Numbered from the stretch's first letter, positions 15,494 to 23,482 are shown. The stretch: 41,889 nucleotides of DNA from Candidatus Limimorpha caballi (GCA_018064605.1 JAGHUX010000025.1:1-41889), one strand, 5' to 3'. Translations and numbers: made by a program. Notes: generated by a model not told the origin, from the sequence alone.

Positions 15494-17004
15494 AGTTTCA
15501 GCAATATATTGAGAATCACAGCCTTATCGGGAAAGATGAGCGCGTTCTCGTTGCCTTGAGCGGCGGCGTTGACTCGATGGCTCTTGCTGAACTCCTGCGT
15601 CGGAGCGGTTATGACATCGCTTTTGCGCATTGCAACTTCCACCTTCGCGGCGATGAGTCTGATGGTGATGAACGGTTTGTGCGCGATTACGCCGAAAGGG
15701 TGGGGGTGAGGCTTTTCGTGAAGCATTTCGATACTGCTCAATACGCTGAAAATCATAAGATTTCAATAGAGATGGCGGCGCGTGAACTGCGTTATTCGTG
15801 GTTCGACGAGCTCCTGAAAAATCAAGGATTCCATAAACTCGCCGTCGCACATCACGCCGATGACCAAATCGAGACGTTTTTCATCAACCTGCTCCGCGGC
15901 TCCGGCATCAAGGGACTGAAGGCTATGCGGCCCGCTAACGGGTTGTATGTCAGACCGTTGCTGTGGGCTTCACGCGAGGAGATAAAAAACTTTGCCGTCG
16001 AGAATGGCATTGAATGGCGCGAAGACCGCAGCAATCAGGAAACTGTCTATTTCAGAAACAGGATAAGGCACGAACTGCTTCCTGTCGTTGACGGGATAAA
16101 ACCTGACGCACGAGAAAAAATCAGTCAGTCAGTCGAATGCTTGGCTTCTGAAAATCAATTATATAGAGAACTTATCAAAGAGAAGCTCTCTCATATCGAA
16201 CACGTTGACGGCGTCCTGCATTCGATTAATAAATTAGAACTTAAAGATAACCTTCAGCTTCTTTTCGAGTGGGCGCGTGGCTTCGGCTTCAGCTTTTCGC
16301 AATGCGAAACGGTGATGTCGGTCATCAGCTCCGAACCGGGAAAAGAATTTTATTCGGCTGATTATCAACTTGTCGTCGAAAAATACACTGTTGAAATTTT
16401 CCCCAAAGACCTCGGCGAGCGAAGCGAGCCGAGGTCTTTATTAATAAGTGAGCACGTCATTGCGACCGGAGCGCAGCGGAGTGGAGCAATCCCGGAAACA
16501 TCGTCTGAATCAACGAGTGGAGCAATCCCGGAAACATCGTCTGAATCAACGAGTGGAGCAATCCCGGAAACATTGACCGAATCATTGAGTGGAGCAATCC
16601 CGGAAACATTGACCGAATCATTGAGTGGAGCAATCCCGGAAACATCGTCTGAGTCAACGAGTGGAGCAATCCCGGAAACATCGTCTGAATCAACGAGTGG
16701 AGCAATCTTCAGACTTGAAAAATCCAATCCGGACCTCGCGCAGCTCGATGCCGACAAGATAAAATTCCCGCTAAAAAAACGTCATTGGCGGCAGGGCGAC
16801 CGCTTCCGACCTCTCGGATTGCACGGCTCCAAACTCGTGTCGGATTTCTTTAACGACTTGAATTTCACCGCATTCCAGAAGAAAACGACGTGGATTGTCA
16901 CCGATGCCGACGATGAAATCGTGTGGGTCGCCGGATACCGCATTGGTGATAAATTCAAGATAACAGACAAAACCACTCGCATTTGTGAAATTTATTTGAA
17001 TTAG
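15484..17004 (+). CDS. tilS: tRNA(Ile)-lysidine synthase with in-frame repeat insertion
   Basis: 506 residues; family members are usually about 430-460. The N-type ATP-pyrophosphatase P-loop SGGVDSM is at 26-32, the substrate region HCNFHLRGDESDGDERFVRDYA near 53-75, and HHADDQIETFFINLLRGSGIKGL near 121-145. The C-terminal TilS domain is KKRHWRQGDRFRPLGLHGSKLVSDFF near 427-452. TilS attaches lysine to C34 of tRNA-Ile(CAU), an essential step. Between about residues 309 and 408 is an insertion: a peptide from a palindrome (ERSEPRS), then six 12-residue repeats (SGAIPETSSEST and SGAIPETLTESL versions). Flanking domains are intact and in frame, so the protein is probably active with a flexible loop. 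The start is GTG within a repeat; no better ATG is seen. Confidence 0.9.
   Translation: MIRKFQQYIENHSLIGKDERVLVALSGGVDSMALAELLRRSGYDIAFAHCNFHLRGDESDGDERFVRDYAERVGVRLFVKHFDTAQYAENHKISIEMAARELRYSWFDELLKNQGFHKLAVAHHADDQIETFFINLLRGSGIKGLKAMRPANGLYVRPLLWASREEIKNFAVENGIEWREDRSNQETVYFRNRIRHELLPVVDGIKPDAREKISQSVECLASENQLYRELIKEKLSHIEHVDGVLHSINKLELKDNLQLLFEWARGFGFSFSQCETVMSVISSEPGKEFYSADYQLVVEKYTVEIFPKDLGERSEPRSLLISEHVIATGAQRSGAIPETSSESTSGAIPETSSESTSGAIPETLTESLSGAIPETLTESLSGAIPETSSESTSGAIPETSSESTSGAIFRLEKSNPDLAQLDADKIKFPLKKRHWRQGDRFRPLGLHGSKLVSDFFNDLNFTAFQKKTTWIVTDADDEIVWVAGYRIGDKFKITDKTTRICEIYLN
16405..16710 (+). repeat. Intergenic-type repeat inserted in tilS
   Basis: A perfect 12-bp-arm palindrome (AAAGACCTCGGC, 16405-16416; GCCGAGGTCTTT, 16428-16439; loop GAGCGAAGCGA) is followed by CATTGCGACCGGAGCGCAG (16457 on) and then six 36-bp units beginning AGTGGAGCAATCCCGGAAAC. 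The word set matches intergenic repeats of Bacteroidota; a relative lies at about 19476-19510 after dsbD (CATTTCGGCCGACCGAAGGG, then GTGGAGAAATC). Confidence 0.9.
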
Positions 17005-17080
17005 ATTGAATTTTTTTTGCATATTTGCAAACTGTAAATATTTTTCAAAAAATATTGTAAATAATTGAAAATCAGATAAA

Positions 17081-19465
17081 ATGAAAAGATTGTCATTAAC
17101 ATTGGCGATGTTCTTCGCCATGATGCTCCCGATGATGTCGTTCGCGCAGATTTACGAACCGGTCAAATGGAGCTTCTCATCGGAATCATTAGGAAACAAC
17201 GAGTACAATGTCATCATGAAGGCCGAGATCGAAGCCGGCTGGCATGTCTATTCACAGAACATCGCCGACGGCGGCCCGATCCCGACAACGTTCTATTTCA
17301 ACGACACCACAATTTACGAGAGAATAGGCGATGTCATTGAAAGCGAAGCCATTGTCCATCAAGACCCTGTCTTTGACATGGAGCTTCGTTTCTTCGAGAA
17401 TGAAGCGACGTTCACGCAAAAGGTGAAGGTGCTCGGCAAGACGCCGGTCGTATTCAAAGGCGAACTCGAATATATGGTCTGCAACGACGGACAGTGCCTG
17501 CCTCCGACAGTGGAGGAAGTGGAGGTGACACTCGGTGAGGCTGCTCCGGCGAATGCCGGCGGCATGTCGTCAAACAAGAGTCTCTGGGCGTCACTCATCG
17601 CCGCGTTCCTGTGGGGTCTCGCCGCAATCGTCACTCCTTGCGTCTTCCCGATGATCCCGATGACGGTGTCGTTCTTCCTCCACGGAAGTGAGAACAAAGC
17701 GCAGGGACGTTTCAAAGCCCTGATGTATTTCCTGTTCATCGTCGGCCTCTACACCATCCCGATCGCGGTCATAATATTTATAACATGGCTCGGCGGCGGC
17801 GACGAAGGCATCGTCAACATTTTCAACTGGTTGTCAACACACTGGATTCCGAATATCATCTTCTTCATCGTGTTCATGGTGTTCGCCGCCTCGTTCTTCG
17901 GCGCATTTGAGATCATCATGCCAAGCTCCCTGGTCAACAAGAGCGATGAGAAGTCGAATGGCAGCGGCCTCGGCGGCGTGTTCTTCATGGCACTCACACT
18001 CGTGCTCGTGTCGTTCGCCTGCACCGGCCCCATCGTCGGCTCGGTCCTCATCGAGTCGGTGTCGGGTAACTTCTGGTCGCCAATACTCACGATGCTTGTG
18101 TATTCAGTGACGTTCGCGTTGCCGTTTGCGCTGTTCGCGCTGTTCCCATCGATGCTGAAGAGGCTTCCGAAGAGCGGCGGCTGGCTCAATTCAGTGAAAG
18201 TCGTGTTCGGCTTCGTCGAAGTCGCACTCGGCTTCAAGTTCCTGAGTATCATAGACCAGACATATCACTGGGGCATCCTCGACCGTGAGGTGTATCTCGC
18301 CATCTGGATCGTCTGCGCCGTGATGCTCGGCTTCTACCTCCTCGGTCAGATAAGATTCAAAAACGATGACGAAGTCACGAAGATCTCAGGCTTCCGTCTC
18401 TTCCTCGCAATAGTGTCGTTCGCATTCGCGTTCTACCTCATCCCCGGAATGTGGGGCGCACCTCTCAAGTCGTTGTCAGGCTATCTCCCGCCAATCCAGA
18501 CCGTCGATTTCGACCTTCAGAGGATGGACCGCGAGAACTCGGAGGCTGTCATCAACTACATGGAAGGCCTTGAGCAGAACACCTTCGTCCAGGAGACGGC
18601 ACAGGCCGCCGCTGAACAGCCGTTCATGACACGCACGATGGCACTTTACATCCTCATCGCCATCGGCCTGCTTCTCGGTCTCTTCCTTGTCGGAAAAATC
18701 AAACTCAAAAAAGGACCCGACTGGAGCTTTATCTCTCTCGGCCGCTTGATAATCAGCATAATAGTCTTCTCGTTTGTGGTTTATCTCATCCCAGGTCTCT
18801 GGGGCGCACCGCTCAAGGCGATGTCGTGGATGCTGCCTCCGGCGAACACCATGGAGTTCAACCTCGAACAGAGCGGACGCACCAACTACGGCAACGTCGC
18901 CGCAACTTACGAAGAACTCGCCAAGCAAGGCACTTTGGTGCAGAATGAGACAGCCGACGTGCAGGCTCTCTGCGAAGAACCGCTCTACGCCGATTTTCTC
19001 CATCTGCCTCACGGAATAAACGGCTACTTCGACTACCAGCAGGCTCTCGCTTGCTCGAAGGCGCAGAACAAACCAATCTTCGTTGACTTCACGGGCCACG
19101 GCTGCGTGAACTGCCGCGAGATGGAGTCGAGCGTGTGGGCTGACAAAGAGGTGCTGAAGATATTGAAACATGACTATGTCGTTGTGGCTCTTTATGTTGA
19201 TGACAAGAAAACTCTCCCTGAGGAATATTGGGTGACAGGCGCAAACGGCAAGGTGAAGAAGACCCTCGGCGCCATCAATGCAGACTTCCAGGTGTCGAAG
19301 TTCGAAGCCAACGCACAGCCGTACTACTGCCTCATGGGCAACAACGGCGAGCTCCTCGTTGACCCGCGCTCCTACAACCTCGACAAAGACGGCTTCGTCC
19401 AGTTCCTCAAAGAAGGCTTGGAAAACTTCCACAATGGGGTTTCAGTGAGGAATATCAACGAATAG
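17081..19465 (+). CDS. dsbD: DsbD-type thiol:disulfide interchange protein with internal duplication
   Basis: 794 residues. Signal peptide 1-22 (ending MSFAQ). The periplasmic alpha domain, about 25-155, has its Cys pair in CNDGQC near 134-139. The membrane core begins near 170, with TPCVFPMIPM (about 184-193) and SFACTGPIVGS (about 310-320) carrying the electron-relay cysteines. The C-terminal thioredoxin-like domain has GHGCVNCREME near 672-682. It moves electrons from the cytoplasm to periplasmic thiol proteins. Odd: the segment containing YLIPGxWGAPLK and LPP occurs twice (about residues 450 and 566), each preceded by a hydrophobic pair and KI/RI-rich loop, so about 116 residues are duplicated. 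Monocistronic; a near-consensus -7 box CATATTTG lies upstream around 17019-17026. Confidence 0.9.
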   Translation: MKRLSLTLAMFFAMMLPMMSFAQIYEPVKWSFSSESLGNNEYNVIMKAEIEAGWHVYSQNIADGGPIPTTFYFNDTTIYERIGDVIESEAIVHQDPVFDMELRFFENEATFTQKVKVLGKTPVVFKGELEYMVCNDGQCLPPTVEEVEVTLGEAAPANAGGMSSNKSLWASLIAAFLWGLAAIVTPCVFPMIPMTVSFFLHGSENKAQGRFKALMYFLFIVGLYTIPIAVIIFITWLGGGDEGIVNIFNWLSTHWIPNIIFFIVFMVFAASFFGAFEIIMPSSLVNKSDEKSNGSGLGGVFFMALTLVLVSFACTGPIVGSVLIESVSGNFWSPILTMLVYSVTFALPFALFALFPSMLKRLPKSGGWLNSVKVVFGFVEVALGFKFLSIIDQTYHWGILDREVYLAIWIVCAVMLGFYLLGQIRFKNDDEVTKISGFRLFLAIVSFAFAFYLIPGMWGAPLKSLSGYLPPIQTVDFDLQRMDRENSEAVINYMEGLEQNTFVQETAQAAAEQPFMTRTMALYILIAIGLLLGLFLVGKIKLKKGPDWSFISLGRLIISIIVFSFVVYLIPGLWGAPLKAMSWMLPPANTMEFNLEQSGRTNYGNVAATYEELAKQGTLVQNETADVQALCEEPLYADFLHLPHGINGYFDYQQALACSKAQNKPIFVDFTGHGCVNCREMESSVWADKEVLKILKHDYVVVALYVDDKKTLPEEYWVTGANGKVKKTLGAINADFQVSKFEANAQPYYCLMGNNGELLVDPRSYNLDKDGFVQFLKEGLENFHNGVSVRNINE

Positions 19466-19540
19466 TTTCCATTTCGTCATTTCGGCCGACCGAAGGGAGT
19501 GGAGAAATCTTCTAAAACCATATTAGAGTGGAGTTTTTTA

Positions 19541-19548
19541 AATACTTC
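19541..19548. repeat. 8-bp target site duplication, left
   Basis: AATACTTC immediately before the left inverted repeat; repeated at 20651-20658. Confidence 0.95.
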
Positions 19549-19592
19549 GGCTTAATGGTCAAATTTGGTGATAAATCATCTAAGAAAAATCA

Positions 19593-20609
19593 CTAATGGT
19601 CATTTTTGGTGATAAAACAAACCTCTAACACCTTGTAACGGTTGCCGTTACAAGGTGTTAGGGGTTTTCGCGAAGTATTCATCAATGAATTGCTCTCTGT
19701 TTTTTTCGACAACCCATTATGGACTCTGAGTTTTGTCTTCAGATCTGTGAACAAAGCCTCTATCCCATTATTTGTATTCGGAATGTTTAATTCTTTATGG
19801 TCGTACCAAACCCACAGGCTATCCATATTTCGCTGAACACTAAGGAACGCACTCCGCAAGCGTTTGTGAAGATAATGTGTGCGCCCTTTTTCGTCAGGCG
19901 TACTCCTCTCTGACAGGTAATCATTGTGCTTCTCGCGCCACAGTTCAAAAGCTCCTTTGAATGATTCCTTGTCTGTGTGGAACATGAATCTGCATAAATC
20001 CAGAAGTTCCTTGCCTGCTTCACTTTCAGGATGCTTGGTCAGTTTTAATCTGACATATTTCACCTGATGGAACTGACAGTATTGAACAGGATATCGCCCC
20101 AGCGACTTGATGAGTCCGCGCAAGCCGTCGCAGACGATGCCAATTATTTCCAATTCGTTGTCTTCCAAATATTTAACTCCTTCCAAATAGTCAGCTATCC
20201 GCTCGTTTCGATAGATGAATTTTCTCCAAAGCACGTTTTTGCGGTGCGCGTCCTTTATTGCCACCACTCCAAAATCATGTCCCCAGTATGTGGTGTCCAT
20301 CAGTATGACGACCTTTTGCGGCTCAGTCTTCAAAGAGGGGGCTCTCGATTTGTATAGTTTGCGCTGAATTGTACTGATTGAGACCCGATGACGAACTGCT
20401 AATTGCGTCAATGTCTGTTTCCCGTCTAAATATTCAGCATATAATTTGCATTCGTCAATCCTGTGATTATCAGTAAACCTGCGTCCACAATCACGACATC
20501 GGTAGCGTTGTTGGCCGTTGCTGAAGCCGTCTTTTACGGTCTTTTTTGAGCCACAAAAAAAGCATTTTTTGCATAATCGGAAAATATTATGCAAATATAT
20601 GAATTTCAA
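19593..20609 (-). CDS. Transposase, IS256 family variant Zn-binding type
   Basis: 338 residues in this frame. An N-terminal zinc ribbon CFFCGS...RYRCRDCGRRF (about residues 16-45), a helix-turn-helix (LTQLAVRHRVSISTIQRKLY), then the DDE catalytic set: D in MDTTYWG (about 104), D in CDGLRG (about 160), E in NNGIEALFTDLK (about 283). Two oddities at homopolymers: the only nearby ATG is one base out of frame across an A6 run (a TTG inside the minus-strand -7 box TATATTTG is the nominal start), and after GLSKK an A7 run (19700-19706) separates this frame from the more natural ending KNREQFIDEYFAKTPNTL, whose stop is at 19648-19650. Either slippage produces the active protein or the copy is damaged. 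Function: cut-and-paste or copy-out transposition of the element. Confidence 0.88.
   Translation of the reverse strand: MKFIYLHNIFRLCKKCFFCGSKKTVKDGFSNGQQRYRCRDCGRRFTDNHRIDECKLYAEYLDGKQTLTQLAVRHRVSISTIQRKLYKSRAPSLKTEPQKVVILMDTTYWGHDFGVVAIKDAHRKNVLWRKFIYRNERIADYLEGVKYLEDNELEIIGIVCDGLRGLIKSLGRYPVQYCQFHQVKYVRLKLTKHPESEAGKELLDLCRFMFHTDKESFKGAFELWREKHNDYLSERSTPDEKGRTHYLHKRLRSAFLSVQRNMDSLWVWYDHKELNIPNTNNGIEALFTDLKTKLRVHNGLSKKTESNSLMNTSRKPLTPCNGNRYKVLEVCFITKNDH
19625..19661 (-). terminator. Perfect 17-bp hairpin inside IS end
   Basis: CTAACACCTTGTAACGG and its exact complement around the loop TTG. It covers the alternative stop codon of the transposase (shifted frame) and probably terminates or protects the transposase mRNA. 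Confidence 0.6.
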
Positions 20610-20650
20610 TCAATTACAAGGTTTTTATCACCAAATTTGACCATTAAGCC

Positions 20651-20658
20651 AATACTTC
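20651..20658. repeat. 8-bp target site duplication, right
   Basis: AATACTTC immediately after the right inverted repeat, identical to 19541-19548. Confidence 0.95.
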
Positions 20659-20688
20659 ACTCTTTTTTTTTACAAAAATCATAAAATT

Positions 20689-20721
20689 TTGTTATAACTA
20701 TCAATTTAATTGCTATCTTTG
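20689..20721 (+). promoter_or_regulatory. Promoter of candidate ncRNA
   Basis: TTG at 20689-20691 and TATCTTTG at 20714-20721, spacer 22 bases; one of the best Bacteroidota promoters in the window. No clear coding start follows for nearly 380 bp. Confidence 0.65.
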
Positions 20722-20724
20722 CGG

Positions 20725-20998
20725 TGTCATCATTCATATTGTGTGATGACAGACATATTGGAAAAGACGTTGAACTGACGTTTTATCTGCGGCTATTCGA
20801 ACTTCGCAAATTCAGAATCTATCGCACGGTAAAGCAAAGTTTGATGTTCACGAACTTGTATTATATTATGGTGTTTCCTCGACACCTATTAATATATACA
20901 TTTTAGCGTGGGCTTCGGCATTGCTTATCCTCGATAGATGGGCAATGCGAAGGCCTGAATAGCGGGATAGGCATAGTTCAGACTCCCGCGCTTTTTCT
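20725..20998 (+). ncRNA. Candidate structured ncRNA (about 270 nt)
   Basis: Begins at a strong promoter and ends at a GC-rich stem followed by TTTTTC. Helices seen: TGTCATCA/TGATGACA (20725-20751), AAGTTTG/CGAACTT, GGTGT/ACACC, and a three-way junction closed by AGCGTGGG/CCCGCGCT (20905-20992) that contains CTTCGGCATTGC/GCAATGCGAAG (20913-20952) and a CTGAA/TTCAG helix. The last stem plus T-run acts as a terminator. I cannot match it to a named family; 6S RNA, a Bacteroidales-specific RNA or a long leader of the downstream operon are options. A 60-codon GTG-started frame across it is judged spurious. Confidence 0.5.
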
Positions 20999-21097
20999 TT
21001 TATGGTTTCCTTTGGTTTAGAATTAATAGTTGGCATTGGGAGTCTGCCAGAGATGGGAAAGACAATTAATAAACTATTAACTAATTAATTTACAATC

Positions 21098-21814
21098 ATG
21101 AAAAAGTTACATTTACTCGGAATGGCGGCAATTTGCGCCATTGCATTCGCAAATTGCGGAAGCGAGAAACAAATGGCTAACAACCAACCTCAGCAACAGA
21201 CTGTGCAGCAGAAGTCGGAAGAAGATCCTGAATTGGCTGCAATGGACAAAGAAATTAAAAAGCTTGAAAAACAAGCAGAGCTCGAAAGAAGAAAACAAGA
21301 ACTTGCAAGAGTGCAGGCTAATTTACACATTGACCCATGCGGCGATTATTATGACGACGAGAACTTTATGCGTGATTATGGTATAGCAAGCCATTTGAAT
21401 CAGTCAAGCGCTCAAACTGCATCTATTGACGCTGCCAAAGCAAACTTAAGAAAGCATATGGCAGAATTTGTTCAGGGATTGACATCGTCGTATATCAATT
21501 TGCGTTCAGGTTCAAAGCCAGCAGATGACATTGAGAGAAAGATTGAGGGCAAGATGGATGCCGCGGTACAAGGAATGTTGGACAGAGCAAGAAAGATTTG
21601 TCAGCAAAACGAAAGGAATGAAAGAGGAGAATGGGTGTATTATGCTGCATTTGAAATCTCTGTAAAGGACTTAAAGGGCGCCATGACAAATACTATGAAT
21701 TCTTTGTCTGAGGAAGAAAAAAACAGAATTGACTACGATGAATATCGTTTTTCCAAGAAAATGGACGAGGATTACCAGAAAATGCTTGATGCCAAGAAAA
21801 ACGCAGGATATTAA
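21098..21814 (+). CDS. LPP20-like lipoprotein, first gene of secreted-protein operon
   Basis: 238 residues. Lipoprotein signal with Cys20 (AIAFANCGS). Residues 22-85 form a Gln/Glu/Lys-rich coiled-coil stretch (EIKKLEKQAELERRKQELARVQ). The remainder (90-215) is a helical alpha/beta region in which ASIDAAKANLRKHMAEFVQGL and EWVYYAAFEISVKDLK recall LPP20-type folds. First of four closely spaced genes for secreted products, starting about 100 bp after a candidate ncRNA. Low GC. Probably an outer-membrane or periplasmic assembly; function unknown. Confidence 0.75.
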   Translation: MKKLHLLGMAAICAIAFANCGSEKQMANNQPQQQTVQQKSEEDPELAAMDKEIKKLEKQAELERRKQELARVQANLHIDPCGDYYDDENFMRDYGIASHLNQSSAQTASIDAAKANLRKHMAEFVQGLTSSYINLRSGSKPADDIERKIEGKMDAAVQGMLDRARKICQQNERNERGEWVYYAAFEISVKDLKGAMTNTMNSLSEEEKNRIDYDEYRFSKKMDEDYQKMLDAKKNAGY

Positions 21815-21816
21815 TT

Positions 21817-22248
21817 ATGAGGAAGCTGTTTTTTCTAGTATTTATGATAAGTTGGGCGTGCTCTTCGTATGCCCAACTTACAAAGATGCCATCATGGGTC
21901 AATACAAAACCTGTGCCATCAAATGAAACATTTTATTACAGGGTTACAAGAGGAGAAGGCGCAAATTATGACAAAGCTTATGCCAATGCTTTTGCCAAAG
22001 CGATACTTGAAAGCTCATGGAAACTCGGTGTTGAGGTTAAAAATAATGATGATCTCAAAACGTTGGAAGACGGAATTTATGACAACATCACATTAAACGA
22101 GAGACAAATGAATTTGTCGATGAACAAGGTTTGTGAATATGTTGAACCCCTCAAAGGGAAAACAGGCCTTCAAATGTACATTTTGTGGCAAGTGGCATTG
22201 TATGGTAATGTAAAACCTATATTTGATGATTTTAATAATTGCGAATAA
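21817..22248 (+). CDS. Secreted LPP20-like protein
   Basis: 143 residues, signal peptide 1-19 (ending SSYAQ). The core motif MPSWVNTKPVPSNETFYYRVTRGEGANYDKAYANAFAKA carries the P-x-W-x(n)-A-x(3)-A pattern of LPP20-like domains, and it ends with MYILWQVALYGNVKPIFDDF. It is a paralogue of the N-terminal half of the next gene (PGWIYNKPKPSNNTYLYVV...ARNQAFARVF, then VYILCQVAKAGNVIVDF). Starts two bases after the preceding stop. Function unknown. Confidence 0.8.
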   Translation: MRKLFFLVFMISWACSSYAQLTKMPSWVNTKPVPSNETFYYRVTRGEGANYDKAYANAFAKAILESSWKLGVEVKNNDDLKTLEDGIYDNITLNERQMNLSMNKVCEYVEPLKGKTGLQMYILWQVALYGNVKPIFDDFNNCE

Positions 22249-22264
22249 TTTTAAACGAAAAAGT

Positions 22265-23083
22265 ATGAAAAAACGTTTTTTATTAACCTTTATTTTGGCA
22301 ATGATTGCAACAGCTTCATTTGCACAAGACAAGCCGGGATGGATATATAACAAACCAAAACCGTCAAACAATACTTATCTTTATGTTGTTGAGTCTGCAA
22401 CAGGTCTCTCAGAACTTGAAGCAAGAAATCAAGCATTTGCGAGGGTGTTTCAATCAACGGCAATGCGCTTAGGACAGCCGATTGATTCAGATGAAATCAA
22501 TAGGGCAGTTCAACAAGGAACAGACTTCAATGTGATTTCTTCTCAGTATAATATTCCAATTAATAAAATATGTGAATACACAGAGAAGATTTCAAGAAAT
22601 AACTATCGAGTTTATATTCTTTGTCAGGTGGCAAAGGCAGGAAATGTTATTGTTGATTTCGATTATGATTTTGATGGCTGTTATGACAAAAAGAAATATA
22701 AAAATGGTCCGGCTTTGTTGAAATCAATGATAATTCCAGGATGGGGTCAAATGTCTAAAAACCATTACGTTGAAGGTGTATTGACATTATCTGTTGAAGG
22801 AGCGTTCGCTGCTGGAGCAATTGTTACATATAAATCGGCGCAGTCTTATTATGATAAAATAAAAGCTGGAGAAGGTGATGTTAGTTCACATATAAAGTAT
22901 TATAATTCGAATAAAACGATGAATCATGTGTGTTTAGGTGCTGCTGCGGCTATTTATGCTATCAACTTGTATCGTGCTGTTGCAGCCAAACCAAAATACA
23001 AGAAAAGCTATGCGTTAAATCCATCTGTAATACCTGCTGATAACAGTTATGCATATGGTGTTAGTTTAATCTATAATTTTTAA
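22265..23083 (+). CDS. Secreted LPP20-like protein with DUF5683-like membrane tail
   Basis: 272 residues from the ATG at 22265; signal peptide 1-20 (ending TASFAQ). Residues 21-140 repeat the LPP20-like module of the preceding gene. From about 155 on the protein changes character: GPALLKSMIIPGWGQMSKNHYVEG resembles the PGxGQ motif of DUF5683, followed by two hydrophobic segments (LSVEGAFAAGAIVTY, HVCLGAAAAIYAINLYRAV) and a C-terminus rich in aromatic and aliphatic residues. A fusion of an LPP20-like sensor or binding module with a small membrane domain. Third gene of the operon. Confidence 0.8.
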   Translation: MKKRFLLTFILAMIATASFAQDKPGWIYNKPKPSNNTYLYVVESATGLSELEARNQAFARVFQSTAMRLGQPIDSDEINRAVQQGTDFNVISSQYNIPINKICEYTEKISRNNYRVYILCQVAKAGNVIVDFDYDFDGCYDKKKYKNGPALLKSMIIPGWGQMSKNHYVEGVLTLSVEGAFAAGAIVTYKSAQSYYDKIKAGEGDVSSHIKYYNSNKTMNHVCLGAAAAIYAINLYRAVAAKPKYKKSYALNPSVIPADNSYAYGVSLIYNF

Positions 23084-23086
23084 GAT

Positions 23087-23482
23087 ATGAAAAAATTTAT
23101 ATTATTGATAATAATAGCTGTGTCTTTTGTTTTAACTGGTTGTGTTAAAAACAAAATCTATGAAATAACTACACTAACAGGGAAAATTGTTGATAAATCA
23201 AATCAGGTACCTGTTTCCGGATTATATGTTTTTGTTGGACAATTGGAAGTCCATTTTGATGACCAAGGCAATGTTAGTTATACTGTCCCATATAATCAAT
23301 ACAAGTTTTGCTCGACAGATTCTGATGGCTGCTTTGATATGGATGTGGATTATGGCAGTAAAGATTTGTCGGATGATTTACTATTTATACTAAATGAGGA
23401 AGGAAATAAATACTGGGTACAGTTCTTGGATGGTTTTGGTGAACAATCTTATGATTATGGAACTATACAAATTGATTTGTAA
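23087..23482 (+). CDS. Small lipoprotein, carboxypeptidase-regulatory-like fold
   Basis: 131 residues; lipoprotein signal with Cys19 (FVLTGCVKN). The body begins with TLTGKIVDKSNQVPVSGLYVFV and later SDSDGCFDMDVDYGS, an Ig-like beta-sandwich pattern typical of CarboxypepD_reg/DUF4480-like domains (G-x-V-x-D...P-x-x-G-x-x-V, D-x-x-G-x-F). Starts four bases after the preceding stop, last of the operon. Likely periplasmic face of the outer membrane; function unknown. Confidence 0.75.
   Translation: MKKFILLIIIAVSFVLTGCVKNKIYEITTLTGKIVDKSNQVPVSGLYVFVGQLEVHFDDQGNVSYTVPYNQYKFCSTDSDGCFDMDVDYGSKDLSDDLLFILNEEGNKYWVQFLDGFGEQSYDYGTIQIDL

Larger units (their letters stand above)
19549..20650 (-). mobile_element. 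Insertion sequence, IS256-like (zinc-binding variant), 1102 bp
   Basis: Perfect 27-bp terminal inverted repeats starting GGCTTAATGGTCAAATTTGG lie at 19549-19575 and 20624-20650, flanked by 8-bp direct repeats AATACTTC. A second, internal version of the left end (TAATGGTCATTTTTGG..., 19594-19616, two mismatches) is present. One transposase gene lies on the minus strand. The 8-bp duplication fits IS256-type transposition. Perfect ends and duplication imply a recent insertion. It sits between dsbD and an ncRNA promoter, about 40 bp upstream of the latter's TTG element. Confidence 0.95.

Noticed and set aside
16457..16705. Minus-strand repeat ORFs opposite the tilS insertion
   Set aside because: Open only because the 36-bp repeat lacks stops in several frames.
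18476..19432. 318-codon minus-strand ORF inside dsbD
   Set aside because: Antisense to the thioredoxin part of DsbD, whose catalytic CVNC is in the other frame.
20724..20906. 60-codon ORF in the candidate ncRNA
   Set aside because: Begins with GTG inside the 5' hairpin, no homology pattern, and the region is better explained by RNA helices.
20725..20998. Reading the transcript as 6S RNA, SRP RNA or tmRNA
   Set aside because: 5' and 3' ends are not complementary as in 6S, no SRP tetraloop region and no tag-encoding frame or tRNA-like acceptor end are visible.
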